DNA from: Syntrophomonadaceae bacterium
GTDB taxonomy: Bacteria > Bacillota > Syntrophomonadia > Syntrophomonadales > Syntrophomonadaceae
Length of the DNA stretch: 13,557 nucleotides
Assembly: GCA_031265005.1 (NCBI GenBank)
Contig: JAISDD010000254.1
Span: forward strand, 1-13,557
Reading direction: 5' to 3'
This document shows positions 1-7,493 of the stretch, piece after piece. Every line of letters starts with the position of its first letter. The stretch's first letter is position 1. The notes under the pieces are model-generated. The model had not been told where the DNA came from and searched no databases. It saw only the letters and a list, made by a program, of their open reading frames with translations. The translations under genes and the position numbers were made by a program.

Positions 1-9
1 GAAACATAA

Positions 10-51
10 TACTAATCCGCATTAAATCTGTTCCCTTAAAGCGGATTAGTA
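10..51. repeat. Perfect 11-bp inverted repeat with a 20-nt loop
   Basis: Positions 10-20 (TACTAATCCGC) are the exact reverse complement of 41-51, separated by 20 bases. No T-run follows on the plus strand, and only a weak one (TTATGTTTC) follows on the minus strand, so this is not a convincing intrinsic terminator. It could be an RNA hairpin at the 3' end of a transcript, an operator, or a processing site. It lies beyond the terminators that close the unit to the right. Function unknown. Confidence 0.5.
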
Positions 52-89
52 CATACTATCTCGTGCCCCGCAGGGGTATTTTCCTTATT

Positions 90-116
90 CGCGGGCAAAT
101 ATTTGTCCGCGTTTTT
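90..116 (+). terminator. Intrinsic terminator for a plus-strand unit entering from the left
   Basis: The halves at 90-100 and 101-111 form a near-perfect 11-bp inverted repeat (one G-U pair in RNA), with CGCGG/CCGCG at the base of the stem, followed directly by TTTTT at 112-116. The T-run lies on the plus strand, so it would end transcription of a gene left of the window. The centre is a self-complementary AAATATTT, so the loop must open a few of those pairs. Confidence 0.6.
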
Positions 117-139
117 AATAGAGAATAGTATAATCATGT

Positions 140-163
140 AAAAACTCCGGGATAAACCGGAGT
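140..163 (-). terminator. Intrinsic terminator of the glmU-prs unit
   Basis: ACTCCGG (144-150) and CCGGAGT (157-163) form a 7-bp stem with a 6-nt loop. Read on the minus strand the stem is followed by TTTT (143-140). It sits about 65 bases downstream of the prs stop codon in the right orientation to end glmU-prs transcription. Together with the plus-strand terminator at 90-116 it marks a convergent gene boundary. Confidence 0.75.
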
Positions 164-228
164 ATTACGCGACAACAGCATTCAAGATCCCTACCGCTCA
201 TAACAAAACGCAGAAAAAATCATCCCCG

Positions 229-1185
229 CTAATCTTCAAATAATTTGCTGACCGACAGATCTTCATGAATCCTTAAAATAGCCTCTCCTACTAATGGAGC
301 AATAGAAAGCACTTTAAAATTAGGCAGCAGCTTTTCAGCTTCAGGCTGAGGGATAGTATTAGTCACTACAATTTCCTTCAAGGGGGCGGCCGCTAAACTG
401 GCCAGCGCCGGACCTGAAAAAACCGCATGAGTACAGCAAGCGTACACTTCCAACGCGCCCTTTTCGATCATAACTTCCGCGGCGGAACAAATAGTACCGG
501 CCGTATCTATGATATCATCAATAATAACCACTTTTTTTCCTTCGACCTCTCCTATTACATTCATGATCTCAGAAACATTAGGCTCCGGTCTTCTCTTATC
601 AATGATCGCTAAAGGACAATCCAGCTTAGCGGCCAGATCGCGCGCCCTGGTCACTCCCCCCACATCCGGTGAGAGGACAACTCCATTGCCATAAAATCCT
701 TTAATTTTTAAATATTCAGCTATAGTTGGAACTCCGGGCAAATGATCCACTGGTATATCAAAGAATCCTTGTATCTGATGCGCGTGCAAATCAATAGTTA
801 CCACTCGGTGGACCCCTGCTTCTACCAATAAATTGGAAATCAACTTGGCGGTGATAGGGTCTCTCGCTTTACTCTTGCGGTCCTGGCGAGCATATCCGAA
901 ATAAGGAATGACCGCGTTAATTCGTGAAGCTGAAGCCCTTCTAAACGCGTCGATCATGATTAATAATTCCATCAAATGATCGTTTACCGGACTGCAAAGA
1001 GGTTGGATAGCAAAAACATCAACTCCGCGAACCGTTTCGTTAATCGTACACATGATTTCACCGTCTGAAAAACGTCCTACGTTGGTATCTCCAAGCGCAA
1101 CTCCCAAATGAGAAGCAATTTCCGAAGCGAGTTCCACATTGGCATTACCGGAAAAAAGCTTCATTTTCCATTTAGATACCTTCAT
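229..1185 (-). CDS. prs: Ribose-phosphate pyrophosphokinase (PRPP synthetase)
   Basis: Makes 5-phosphoribosyl-1-pyrophosphate from ribose 5-phosphate and ATP, the cytosolic precursor for purines, pyrimidines, NAD, histidine and tryptophan. The 318-residue length matches the bacterial class I enzyme (about 315). Family motifs seen in order are KLFSGNANVELA at the N-terminus, GRFSDGEI, PVNDHLMELLIMIDA, the ATP-site stretch GYARQDRK followed by PITAKL, the HAHQIQGFFD segment with the conserved His, SPDVGGVTRA, IDKRRPEPN, and the PRPP-binding loop VVIIDDIIDTAGTI. The ATG is preceded by AGGAGGG at 1194-1200 with about 8 bases spacing. It lies 23 bases after glmU and is almost certainly cotranscribed with it, a pairing common in Bacillota. 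It ends with TAG and is followed by a terminator. Nothing odd is visible in the sequence. Confidence 0.97.
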   Translation of the reverse strand: MKVSKWKMKLFSGNANVELASEIASHLGVALGDTNVGRFSDGEIMCTINETVRGVDVFAIQPLCSPVNDHLMELLIMIDAFRRASASRINAVIPYFGYARQDRKSKARDPITAKLISNLLVEAGVHRVVTIDLHAHQIQGFFDIPVDHLPGVPTIAEYLKIKGFYGNGVVLSPDVGGVTRARDLAAKLDCPLAIIDKRRPEPNVSEIMNVIGEVEGKKVVIIDDIIDTAGTICSAAEVMIEKGALEVYACCTHAVFSGPALASLAAAPLKEIVVTNTIPQPEAEKLLPNFKVLSIAPLVGEAILRIHEDLSVSKLFED

Positions 1186-1208
1186 GGTTTTACCCTCCTG
1201 CCATCTTA

Positions 1209-2558
1209 TTATTCTCGTTTCTTTTTCACCTTAGCCTGAGCTCTTTCCACCGCCAAAGAATCAGGCGGGACATCATGAGACAGCGAAGACCCGGCTCCGG
1301 TAACAGCATTCTTGCCGATAGTAATCGGCGCTATCAAGTTGGTATTGCTGCCTATAAAAGCATGGTCTTCAATAATAGTAACATATTTATCCTTTCCGTC
1401 ATAATTGCAAGTTATGGTGCCGGCGCCAACATTGGCGTATTTACCAATAACCGCGTCCCCTATATAGCTTAAATGCGGTATTTTACTCTTTTCCCCCACA
1501 ACTGTCTTTTTCAACTCCACAAAATCGCCTATTTTCACTTGATTACCGATTATCGTCTCCGGGCGCAAATACGAATAAGGTCCAATAGTACACTCATCGC
1601 CTATCTGAGCTTCTTTAACCCGTGAATATTCGACACTCGTATCATTACCTACGATGGAATCGTTAATAAAACTGCCTGGCCCTAACCGGCAGTTTTCGCC
1701 AATTTTCGTATTCCCAGCCAAAAAAGTGAACGGCAAAACCACGGTATCTCTCCCTACATCTACCGAAGCGTCTATAAAAGTCAAATCAGGGTCTGTAATA
1801 GTTACCCCCGAGTACATCAGAGCATAATTTTTCCGCCGGCGCAGTATTTTTTCAGCATAAGCCAGCTGTACCCTGTCATTTACCCCATAAATGTCCTCTT
1901 CCGACGGGTGCCGCAGTACCTCGACCTTTTGCCCTTTGCGATTTATAATATCCAGTACGTCCGGCAAATAATATTCCTTTTGGGCATTATTGGTTTTTAA
2001 TTCATGTAAAGCCGCCAAAACAGATGCGCCCATAAAAACATAAATACCCGAATTGATTTCAGAAATCTCTCTCTGTTCTGGAGAAGCGTCTTTCTCTTCC
2101 ACCACCGCTTCGAAACGCCTTTGCGCTGAACGTACAATACGTCCGTATCCGGTCGGATCTTGCAAAGTGCATGACAGGACCGTAGCCTGAGCAGCAGTAT
2201 CTTTATGATGATTTAAGATAGCCCGCAGCGCGTTCGTTTGCAGCAGCGGAGTATCTCCGGGTAAAACCAAAAAATTTCTGCTTTTTTCCAGGTAAGGTTC
2301 GGCTTGCAATAAAGCGTGCCCGGTTCCCCTCTGCTCTTCCTGAACCGCGAACCGAAAGCCCTCCCCGGCCAATTCTTGCTCCACCGACGCGCGTCCATGC
2401 CCTACCACCACCACAATATCCTTGACCCCACTTTCAAGCACTGCGTCAATTACATGCCTTATCAAAGTTTTGCCAGCGGCTTTATGCATGACCTTTGGTA
2501 TCTCCGAACGCATGCGCGTACCTTTCCCGGCCGCCAGAATAACTGCGGAATAATTCAC
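1209..2558 (-). CDS. glmU: Bifunctional GlmU: GlcN-1-P acetyltransferase / GlcNAc-1-P uridyltransferase
   Basis: Catalyses the last two steps to UDP-GlcNAc, the precursor for peptidoglycan and teichoic acids and the likely substrate of the sugar genes next door. The N-terminal nucleotidyltransferase domain shows LAAGKGTRM...PKVMHK, LPGDTPLL, EEQRGTGHAL and NSGIYVF. The C-terminal half is a left-handed beta-helix of hexapeptide repeats containing KIPHLSYIGD (catalytic His region), GAGTITCNYDG and GSNTNLIAPITIG. I chose the GTG at 2558, giving 449 residues beginning MNYSAVILAAG. It has AAGGA at 2569-2573, 10 bases upstream, and family members begin about there. An in-frame GTG at 2612 would add 18 residues unlike the family. 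Bacillus GlmU is about 456 residues. The gene diverges from the sugar cassette. I see no spoVG upstream, unlike Bacillus subtilis. Confidence 0.95.
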   Translation of the reverse strand: MNYSAVILAAGKGTRMRSEIPKVMHKAAGKTLIRHVIDAVLESGVKDIVVVVGHGRASVEQELAGEGFRFAVQEEQRGTGHALLQAEPYLEKSRNFLVLPGDTPLLQTNALRAILNHHKDTAAQATVLSCTLQDPTGYGRIVRSAQRRFEAVVEEKDASPEQREISEINSGIYVFMGASVLAALHELKTNNAQKEYYLPDVLDIINRKGQKVEVLRHPSEEDIYGVNDRVQLAYAEKILRRRKNYALMYSGVTITDPDLTFIDASVDVGRDTVVLPFTFLAGNTKIGENCRLGPGSFINDSIVGNDTSVEYSRVKEAQIGDECTIGPYSYLRPETIIGNQVKIGDFVELKKTVVGEKSKIPHLSYIGDAVIGKYANVGAGTITCNYDGKDKYVTIIEDHAFIGSNTNLIAPITIGKNAVTGAGSSLSHDVPPDSLAVERAQAKVKKKRE

Positions 2559-2726
2559 CCCAAATACATCCTTTCCATCGTTTAGTAAGCATAGTCCACA
2601 CCATACTAACACTTGTTTTTCAAATTCTACAAAAATAAAACAAATTCCTGTTTAATAATATTCCAGTATTTTTTTGTAATACCGATAAATATTAAGTAAT
2701 AAAGTATCAGATATTGGTGAAAAATT
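2559..2726. other. Divergent intergenic region between glmU and the pseG-like gene
   Basis: This 168-bp AT-rich gap must hold promoters for both directions, but no strong match is visible. On the plus strand TTGTAA (2674-2679) with a 17-base spacer leads to TAATAA (2697-2702), a weak sigma-A-type candidate. On the minus strand a TTGAAA at about 2615-2620 lacks a good -10 partner. The ribosome binding site of the pseG-like gene is a weak GGTGA at 2716-2720. Confidence 0.35.
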
Positions 2727-3752
2727 ATGAAAATAGCTATTCGCACTGATGCCGGCGCTTCCATAGGTTTTGGGCATTTAATCAGGATGAAATCTTTAGC
2801 GGCGGCTCTGTTGAAATCAGGCACAGAAATGGAAATATGTTTTTTTACCCGGTCCCCGTCAGAAATTGCGGCGGATTTTATTACCGTTCCTATTCCCTCC
2901 TGTTACAGTCAAAAGCAGGAATTAAAACTGCTGCCAGAACAGCTCCAGAAACAAAATTGCCACATTTTGATCATCGACAGTTATTCTTACGGTTGCCGCG
3001 AACTGGACGAAGTGAGCAAATGGCCTGTCTATTCCGTTTATTACGACGACCTGAACCGCCACGCTTTTAATGTAAATTGTGTGGTCAACTGTAATTTACC
3101 AGGAACAGAATTAGCTTATCACGGCTCTTCTACGTTTCTGCTCGGTCCTTCTTACGCTCTGCTGCGGCCGGAATTTACCAATTTGCCGGTCAAAGCTATA
3201 ATTTCCCGGATTAAAAATATTTTAATAACTTTTGGGGGAGCGGATATAAAAAACGCTACCCCGCTTATCTTGTCGTGGCTAAAAAATTCCCCCCGTTTTC
3301 ACGATCACTGTTACCATGTAGTTATAGGCCCGGCTTTTACCGGCAAAGAAGCAATCACGCGCGAAGCAAACGGTAATTCCAATATCATACTATACCATAA
3401 CGCCGATATATCTTCTTTAGTGCAAAACTGCGATCTGGCTGTCAGCGCGGCCGGACAAACCGTCCATGAATTGATGGCCGGAGGACTGCCTGCCCTGCTG
3501 ATAGAAACCGCTGATAACCAGCACCCCAACATAACAGCGGCCGCCGCCTCAGGAGCGGCTATCAATCTGGGGATTTTTGAAAATATAAAACCAAGAGAGT
3601 TTTTGAACCATTTTGAATATTTATGTAACCATGAACCTACACGCCTCAGCATGTCTTTAGCCGGTCCTAAATTGATCGACGGCCGCGGGGCGGAACGGTT
3701 GGCTCATAAATTAATTGACCTTTATTTTGCAAATGGTGCAAACACTCTTTAA
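2727..3752 (+). CDS. PseG-like UDP-sugar hydrolase (UDP-2,4-diacetamido-trideoxyhexose hydrolase family)
   Basis: 341 residues resembling PseG, which removes UDP from the 2,4-diacetamido-2,4,6-trideoxy-hexose intermediate of nonulosonic (pseudaminic/legionaminic type) acid synthesis in the cytosol. It has the GT-B fold also seen in MurG. Seen: MKIAIRTDAGASIGFGHLIR at the start, with the conserved His at residue 17 (proposed catalytic residue in Campylobacter PseG); LLGPSYALLRPEF near residue 138; NILITFGGAD starting the C-terminal domain; and SAAGQTVHELMAGGLPALLIETADNQ, the UDP-binding region. Campylobacter PseG is 274 residues, so this copy is longer. It is first in a three-gene plus-strand cassette, 172 bases before the next gene. 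No aminotransferase, acetyltransferase or NeuB-type synthase is in the window, so the exact substrate is inferred only. It could act on a related UDP-amino sugar. Confidence 0.75.
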   Translation: MKIAIRTDAGASIGFGHLIRMKSLAAALLKSGTEMEICFFTRSPSEIAADFITVPIPSCYSQKQELKLLPEQLQKQNCHILIIDSYSYGCRELDEVSKWPVYSVYYDDLNRHAFNVNCVVNCNLPGTELAYHGSSTFLLGPSYALLRPEFTNLPVKAIISRIKNILITFGGADIKNATPLILSWLKNSPRFHDHCYHVVIGPAFTGKEAITREANGNSNIILYHNADISSLVQNCDLAVSAAGQTVHELMAGGLPALLIETADNQHPNITAAAASGAAINLGIFENIKPREFLNHFEYLCNHEPTRLSMSLAGPKLIDGRGAERLAHKLIDLYFANGANTL

Positions 3753-3924
3753 AAACACTATAATAAAAATGTTGATCATTATCACATACGAAATTATTTA
3801 ATTGCTTATGGCGCTATAATCATTTGTTTATATTTTTGCTCTGCGCCGCTAAAAACATATCACATACGTTAAAAATACCGATTTCTTTGACATGAGTTAA
3901 AAGGAATCATAAAGGAGAATCATA
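3753..3924 (+). promoter_or_regulatory. Intergenic region with candidate promoter elements and a direct repeat
   Basis: This 172-bp gap has no recognisable gene. TATAAT occurs at 3759-3764 and 3815-3820, each without a good -35 at standard spacing. TTGATC (3772-3777) with a 17-base spacer leads to TATTTA (3795-3800), another weak option. An exact 11-bp direct repeat, TATCACATACG, is at 3780-3790 and 3858-3868. No intrinsic terminator follows the pseG-like gene, so read-through into the next gene is possible. Confidence 0.35.
3899..3923 (+). promoter_or_regulatory. Duplicated Shine-Dalgarno unit before the dehydratase
   Basis: Two near-identical units sit in tandem just before the ATG at 3925: AAAAGGAATCAT (3899-3910) and AAAGGAGAATCAT (3911-3923). 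The second places AAGGAG 7 bases before the ATG and is the likely working site. The first looks like a local duplication or a standby site. Confidence 0.5.
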
Positions 3925-4947
3925 ATGTCGCATTTGCTGAATAAAAAATTTCTTATCACCGGAGGCACCGGGAGCGTAGGTCAGGTTTTAACGGCGCGTC
4001 TGCTTGAGGGCGGCGCTGAAACTGTGCGCATATTATCCCGGGATGAATATAAACAATACTGTATGGAAAAAAAATTCAGCGCCTCTCCGGAAAGAAAACG
4101 TCTCCGTTTCCTGTTGGGTGACGTCAGGGATAAAGAACGCCTTCATAGAGCTGCGGAAGGAATCGATTACGTTTTTCACCTGGCGGCTTTAAAACACGTC
4201 CCGGCCTGTGAATATAATCCTTATGAGGCGGTAAAAACTAATGTTCTGGGTACCCAAAACATTATCGAAGTCTCCATTGAACAAGGCGTCCAGGCGGTAC
4301 TCTACACCAGCTCCGATAAAGCCGCCGGCCCTACTAACACTATGGGCGCCAGCAAATTATTGGCAGAGCGCCTGATCATAGCCGCCAATGAAATTAAAGG
4401 AAAGCGGAATATAAAATTTTTATCGGTGCGTTTTGGTAATATTTTAAACAGCAGCGGATCGGTGATCCCTCTTTTTAAGCGTCAAATACGCCAGGGCGGT
4501 CCTGTTACAGTCACCAATCCTAATATGACCCGCTTTTTTATGAGCGCCGAGCGGGCGGTGGATTTGCTTTTGGAAGCTCTCACTCATTCCGCAGGCGGCG
4601 AATGTTACGTTTTAAAAATGCCGGTTCTGTCCATCGGTGTTCTGGCCGAAAGCATAATCAAAATGTCGTCTTTAAACATACCCATAAAAGAAGTCGGACT
4701 GCGCCCGGGAGAAAAGATGTTTGAGGAATTAATGAGCGAAGAAGAAAGCAGCCGGGCTTTGGAAACCCAGTCGATGTTTATCGTTCTGCCCTTTTACCGT
4801 TCTGTTGAACAGGGCTTGCAATTATATAAAGAAACCCAAAAAACCAACGCGGGCGTTTATAATTCGAAACTGGAAATTCCTCTGACTCCAACCCAAACCA
4901 TTGATTTACTAAAACCTTTAGTTCATTTCAGAAAGCGGGAGGTATGA
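3925..4947 (+). CDS. PseB/CapD-type UDP-HexNAc 4,6-dehydratase (soluble, Met-variant)
   Basis: 340-residue extended SDR of the polysaccharide-biosynthesis CapD/FlaA1 family. Such enzymes convert UDP-GlcNAc to a UDP-4-keto-6-deoxy-HexNAc, some with C5 inversion. Seen: the NAD(P) loop GGTGSVG at 13-19; SRDEYKQY at 38-45; GDVRDKERL; AALKHVPACEYNPYEAVKTN at 87-106; SSDKAAGPTNTMGASK at 129-144; and TNPNMTRFFMSAERAVDLL. Asp131, Lys132 and Lys144 line up with Helicobacter FlaA1 D132, K133 and K145. The position of its Tyr141 is Met140 here, as in the WbpM/CapE type. There are no membrane segments, unlike full-length WbpM. It follows the pseG-like gene and precedes the epimerase by 3 bases, so the last two genes are translationally close. 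The product stereochemistry cannot be read from the sequence. Confidence 0.85.
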   Translation: MSHLLNKKFLITGGTGSVGQVLTARLLEGGAETVRILSRDEYKQYCMEKKFSASPERKRLRFLLGDVRDKERLHRAAEGIDYVFHLAALKHVPACEYNPYEAVKTNVLGTQNIIEVSIEQGVQAVLYTSSDKAAGPTNTMGASKLLAERLIIAANEIKGKRNIKFLSVRFGNILNSSGSVIPLFKRQIRQGGPVTVTNPNMTRFFMSAERAVDLLLEALTHSAGGECYVLKMPVLSIGVLAESIIKMSSLNIPIKEVGLRPGEKMFEELMSEEESSRALETQSMFIVLPFYRSVEQGLQLYKETQKTNAGVYNSKLEIPLTPTQTIDLLKPLVHFRKREV

Positions 4948-4950
4948 TAA

Positions 4951-5892
4951 ATGCGAATACTGGTAACCGGAGGCGCCGGTTTTATAGGCCGCTGGGTGGT
5001 AAAACAATTACTGGAAGAAGGTCATCAGGTGACGGCTTTTGACGACCTGTCTAACGGGCGCAGGGAAAACATAAAAGAATTCAGCGGTAATCCCGCTTTC
5101 CGATTCATCGAAGGAGATATCAAAGACCAGACAGCCTTAAAAGATATTTTTATGGAAAATTTTGCTATAGTATATCATCTGGCCGCCAGCATCAATGTGC
5201 AAGATTCTATTGACGACCCGCGCACTACTTTCAGCAATGACGTAGAGGGTACTTTTAATCTTTTGGAAATTTGCCGGGAACAATCGACCAAAATAGTTTT
5301 TATGTCTACTTGTATGGTTTATGACCGCAGTCAAAACGAAAACGGAATATCAGAATTAAGTCCGGTAAAACCGGCTTCCCCTTACGCGGCCAGTAAATTA
5401 GCCGGTGAAGCCCTGACCTTGTCTTATTATTACGCCTACGGCTTACCGGCTGTAGTGCTCCGGCCCTTCAATACTTATGGTCCTTTCCAAAAATCCGGCG
5501 GTGAAGGGGGCGTAGTAACTATTTTTATCAAACAAGCCCTGAGCGGAAAAGAAATCAACATCTACGGCAGCGGCGCCCAGACCCGCGATTTGCTTTTTGT
5601 GGAAGACTGCGCGCGTTTTGTTATCAGAGCCGGTTTTAGTGACCAAGCCAACGGAGAAATACTAAACGCCGGTTTAGGCGAAGACCTGTCTATAAACCAA
5701 CTGGCAGCGTTAATAGCCAACGATCCTGAACTGATAAAGCATATTGAGCATATACACCCGCAGAGCGAGATTCAAAAACTGAAATGCAACTACGCTAAAG
5801 CTGAAAAACTGCTGTCATGGCGTCCTGACATTTCATTGGAGCAAGGATTAGCTTTAACGAAAGCCTGGATAGCGGAAAATCCGGATTTATAA
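4951..5892 (+). CDS. NAD-dependent epimerase/dehydratase, extended SDR (GalE-like)
   Basis: 313 residues. The Rossmann NAD-binding loop GGAGFIG is at 7-13, with Asp31/Asp32 after the second strand favouring NAD over NADP. The active site is Ser119-Thr120 (MSTCMVY) with Tyr145 and Lys149 in SPYAASK. RPFNTYGP (171-178) and the GSGAQTRDLLFVEDCA stretch are typical of nucleotide-sugar epimerases and 4,6-dehydratases of the GalE/RmlB group. The sugar and reaction (C4 epimerisation or dehydration) cannot be decided from sequence alone. The start ATG has GGGAGGT about 8 bases upstream, inside the end of the dehydratase gene, and the gap between the two genes is only 3 bases. It is the last gene of the plus-strand cassette and runs into a bidirectional terminator. 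Confidence 0.85.
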   Translation: MRILVTGGAGFIGRWVVKQLLEEGHQVTAFDDLSNGRRENIKEFSGNPAFRFIEGDIKDQTALKDIFMENFAIVYHLAASINVQDSIDDPRTTFSNDVEGTFNLLEICREQSTKIVFMSTCMVYDRSQNENGISELSPVKPASPYAASKLAGEALTLSYYYAYGLPAVVLRPFNTYGPFQKSGGEGGVVTIFIKQALSGKEINIYGSGAQTRDLLFVEDCARFVIRAGFSDQANGEILNAGLGEDLSINQLAALIANDPELIKHIEHIHPQSEIQKLKCNYAKAEKLLSWRPDISLEQGLALTKAWIAENPDL

Positions 5893-5918
5893 TACCCCAT
5901 CACTCGTTTCGTTCTCAT

Positions 5919-5976
5919 AAAAAACGCGGCTTCTCCCGCTCCAGTTAACTTTTGCGCCGGGAAACCGCGTTTTCTT
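5919..5976. terminator. Bidirectional terminator between the sugar cassette and fliD
   Basis: AAAACGCGG (5921-5929) pairs perfectly with CCGCGTTTT (5965-5973). An inner stem TCCCG (5934-5938) pairs with CGGGA (5958-5962). On the plus strand the stem runs out through TTTTCTT; on the minus strand it runs out through six Ts (complement of 5919-5924). It lies 27 bases after the epimerase stop and 36 bases after the fliD stop, so it can end both convergent units. Confidence 0.85.
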
Positions 5977-6011
5977 ATTATTCATTCGTTTTTACAGGCT
6001 GCTCTGCCAGA

Positions 6012-7493
6012 TCAATTACTGGTAAACAATGACAATTGTTGCGTCAGCCAGTCGGATTTTTCCTGTAATTTTGCCAGAGCTGTCTCCATAGCGGTATATT
6101 GCGCCCAATATTTATCTTCCAATTTTTGCAGTCTTGTTTCTCCGGCGCTCATCTGACTGTCCAGCCGGCTGATTTCTTTGCCGAAATTACTGACGTCTAC
6201 CAAAGCGGCGCTGGACCCAGCCTTGACCGTTATCTGCTGCATCGCGCTATTCACGCTGTCGTAGATCCTGCTGGCTAAACCGACCGCGCCAGAAGAACTG
6301 TCCGAAGTATTGGTAAACAATTTTTGTACTGCTCCAGGGTCGTCATTCAAAGCCGCCCTTAATTTATCTTCATCAATATATAACTTCCCTTTGTCCAGGT
6401 AGTCCGACGTGGTTATGCCAATGGAACTCAAGCTGTTATACGTTTTACCGCCAGCGCTTTTCGCCAAACCAGAAACATACCCGGTAGCGGATGAACGCAT
6501 ACTGTTATAAAGACTCCGGTATAAAGAATCGCCGTTTAGCAATCCGCTCTTGGATTTTTCTTCCCATAACTTTACTTCATCTTCTGTCATTTCATCCTTC
6601 TGAGCCTGAGTCAAAGGCGAATAATCCCGGTCACGTTTTTCCGCTATTTTATCGCCCATAAAGCTGACCACATTATTGTACGCTTCCACAAAAGCCTTTA
6701 TTTTGTCGATCACTCCGTCCACATCGTTGCTGACGATCACATTAGTAGTCTCACCCGCTTTTTTGATGTTAAAGTCAATCCCGCTGAGAGTAAATTGGTT
6801 GGAAGCGAAAGTTAATTCCGCACCGCCGTTAAATTTAACTTTGGCGTCAGTTCCTAACACTTCATCTAAATCCGCGGTTGAAAATCCTAAATCGCCAGCC
6901 AAAAAATTATCCGCCGTATCAGCTAAGGATATTTTAGCCGTACTCCCGGTATTAGAGGACATTAAAAATAATCTTTTAACCCCTTCGTCATAATTGGCTT
7001 GCACTCCGGTCTGAGTGGATACATTATTGATGCTAGCGGCAATGTCCTTCATAGTTTGTCCTTCAGTTACCGTTATTTCCGCGTTGCCTTTTTCACCAAT
7101 AACCTTAAATGTCTTATCTGCGCCGATATGTTTATAATCAGCCGGAAGCGAAGTAACGTCAATTTCCTTAAAAGCGCCTTTGGCCATGCTCAATACTTCT
7201 AACGAATAAGTACCGTTTAAAGCATTGCTACCGGCTTTGGCGGTCAAGGCTTCCGAATTGCTGGTTTCCACTTTCTTCACTTGGAACGAACCCTGTAAGC
7301 GTAAGTCAAAAGCAGCATTCCGCAGCGCCAGCATTTTAGTATTGGTCTCTCTGTAAATCTCCTGTTTCCATTGAACCGTCTGTTTTTGCTGGTAAAAACG
7401 ATCTACCAGTCTGTTTCTATCCACTGTCAGTAATTGGTTTATAATGGATTCCGTATCCATCCCGCTTGCCAAACCGCTTATCCGTACTGTCAT
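6012..7493 (-). CDS. fliD: Flagellar filament cap protein FliD (hook-associated protein 2)
   Basis: FliD forms the cap at the filament tip that guides flagellin folding after export; it leaves by the flagellar type III system, so it has no Sec signal. 493 residues, close to Bacillus FliD (498). The N-terminal domain (about 1-105) begins RISGLASGMDTESIINQL and includes GTYSLEVLSMAKG. A flagellin-IN-like stretch follows at about 130-180 (AEITVTEGQTMKDIAASIN). The C-terminal FliD domain (about 220-480) includes SSIGITTSDYLDKGKLYIDEDKL and ends in amphipathic helices with MSAGETRLQKLEDKYWAQYTAME. The ATG has GGAAGGGAAGGGA just upstream. It is last in the operon, 44 bases after csrA, with a terminator downstream. 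FliS, which often follows FliD, is not here. Confidence 0.97.
   Translation of the reverse strand: MTVRISGLASGMDTESIINQLLTVDRNRLVDRFYQQKQTVQWKQEIYRETNTKMLALRNAAFDLRLQGSFQVKKVETSNSEALTAKAGSNALNGTYSLEVLSMAKGAFKEIDVTSLPADYKHIGADKTFKVIGEKGNAEITVTEGQTMKDIAASINNVSTQTGVQANYDEGVKRLFLMSSNTGSTAKISLADTADNFLAGDLGFSTADLDEVLGTDAKVKFNGGAELTFASNQFTLSGIDFNIKKAGETTNVIVSNDVDGVIDKIKAFVEAYNNVVSFMGDKIAEKRDRDYSPLTQAQKDEMTEDEVKLWEEKSKSGLLNGDSLYRSLYNSMRSSATGYVSGLAKSAGGKTYNSLSSIGITTSDYLDKGKLYIDEDKLRAALNDDPGAVQKLFTNTSDSSSGAVGLASRIYDSVNSAMQQITVKAGSSAALVDVSNFGKEISRLDSQMSAGETRLQKLEDKYWAQYTAMETALAKLQEKSDWLTQQLSLFTSN

Noticed and set aside
2559..2612. An in-frame GTG at 2612 that would lengthen GlmU by 18 residues
   Set aside because: The extra residues (LVWCGLCLLNDGKDVFG) do not resemble GlmU N-termini, and GTG 2558 has a ribosome binding site at a good distance.
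2681..2690. ACCGATAAAT, similar to a sigma-28 -10 element, upstream of the pseG-like gene
   Set aside because: No TAAA-type -35 lies 14-16 bases upstream. A similar ACCGAT at 3877 also lacks a properly spaced partner.
3885..3915. TTGACA at about 3887 as a -35 for the dehydratase
   Set aside because: The matching -10 position falls on the ribosome binding site (TAAAGG), too close to the start codon.
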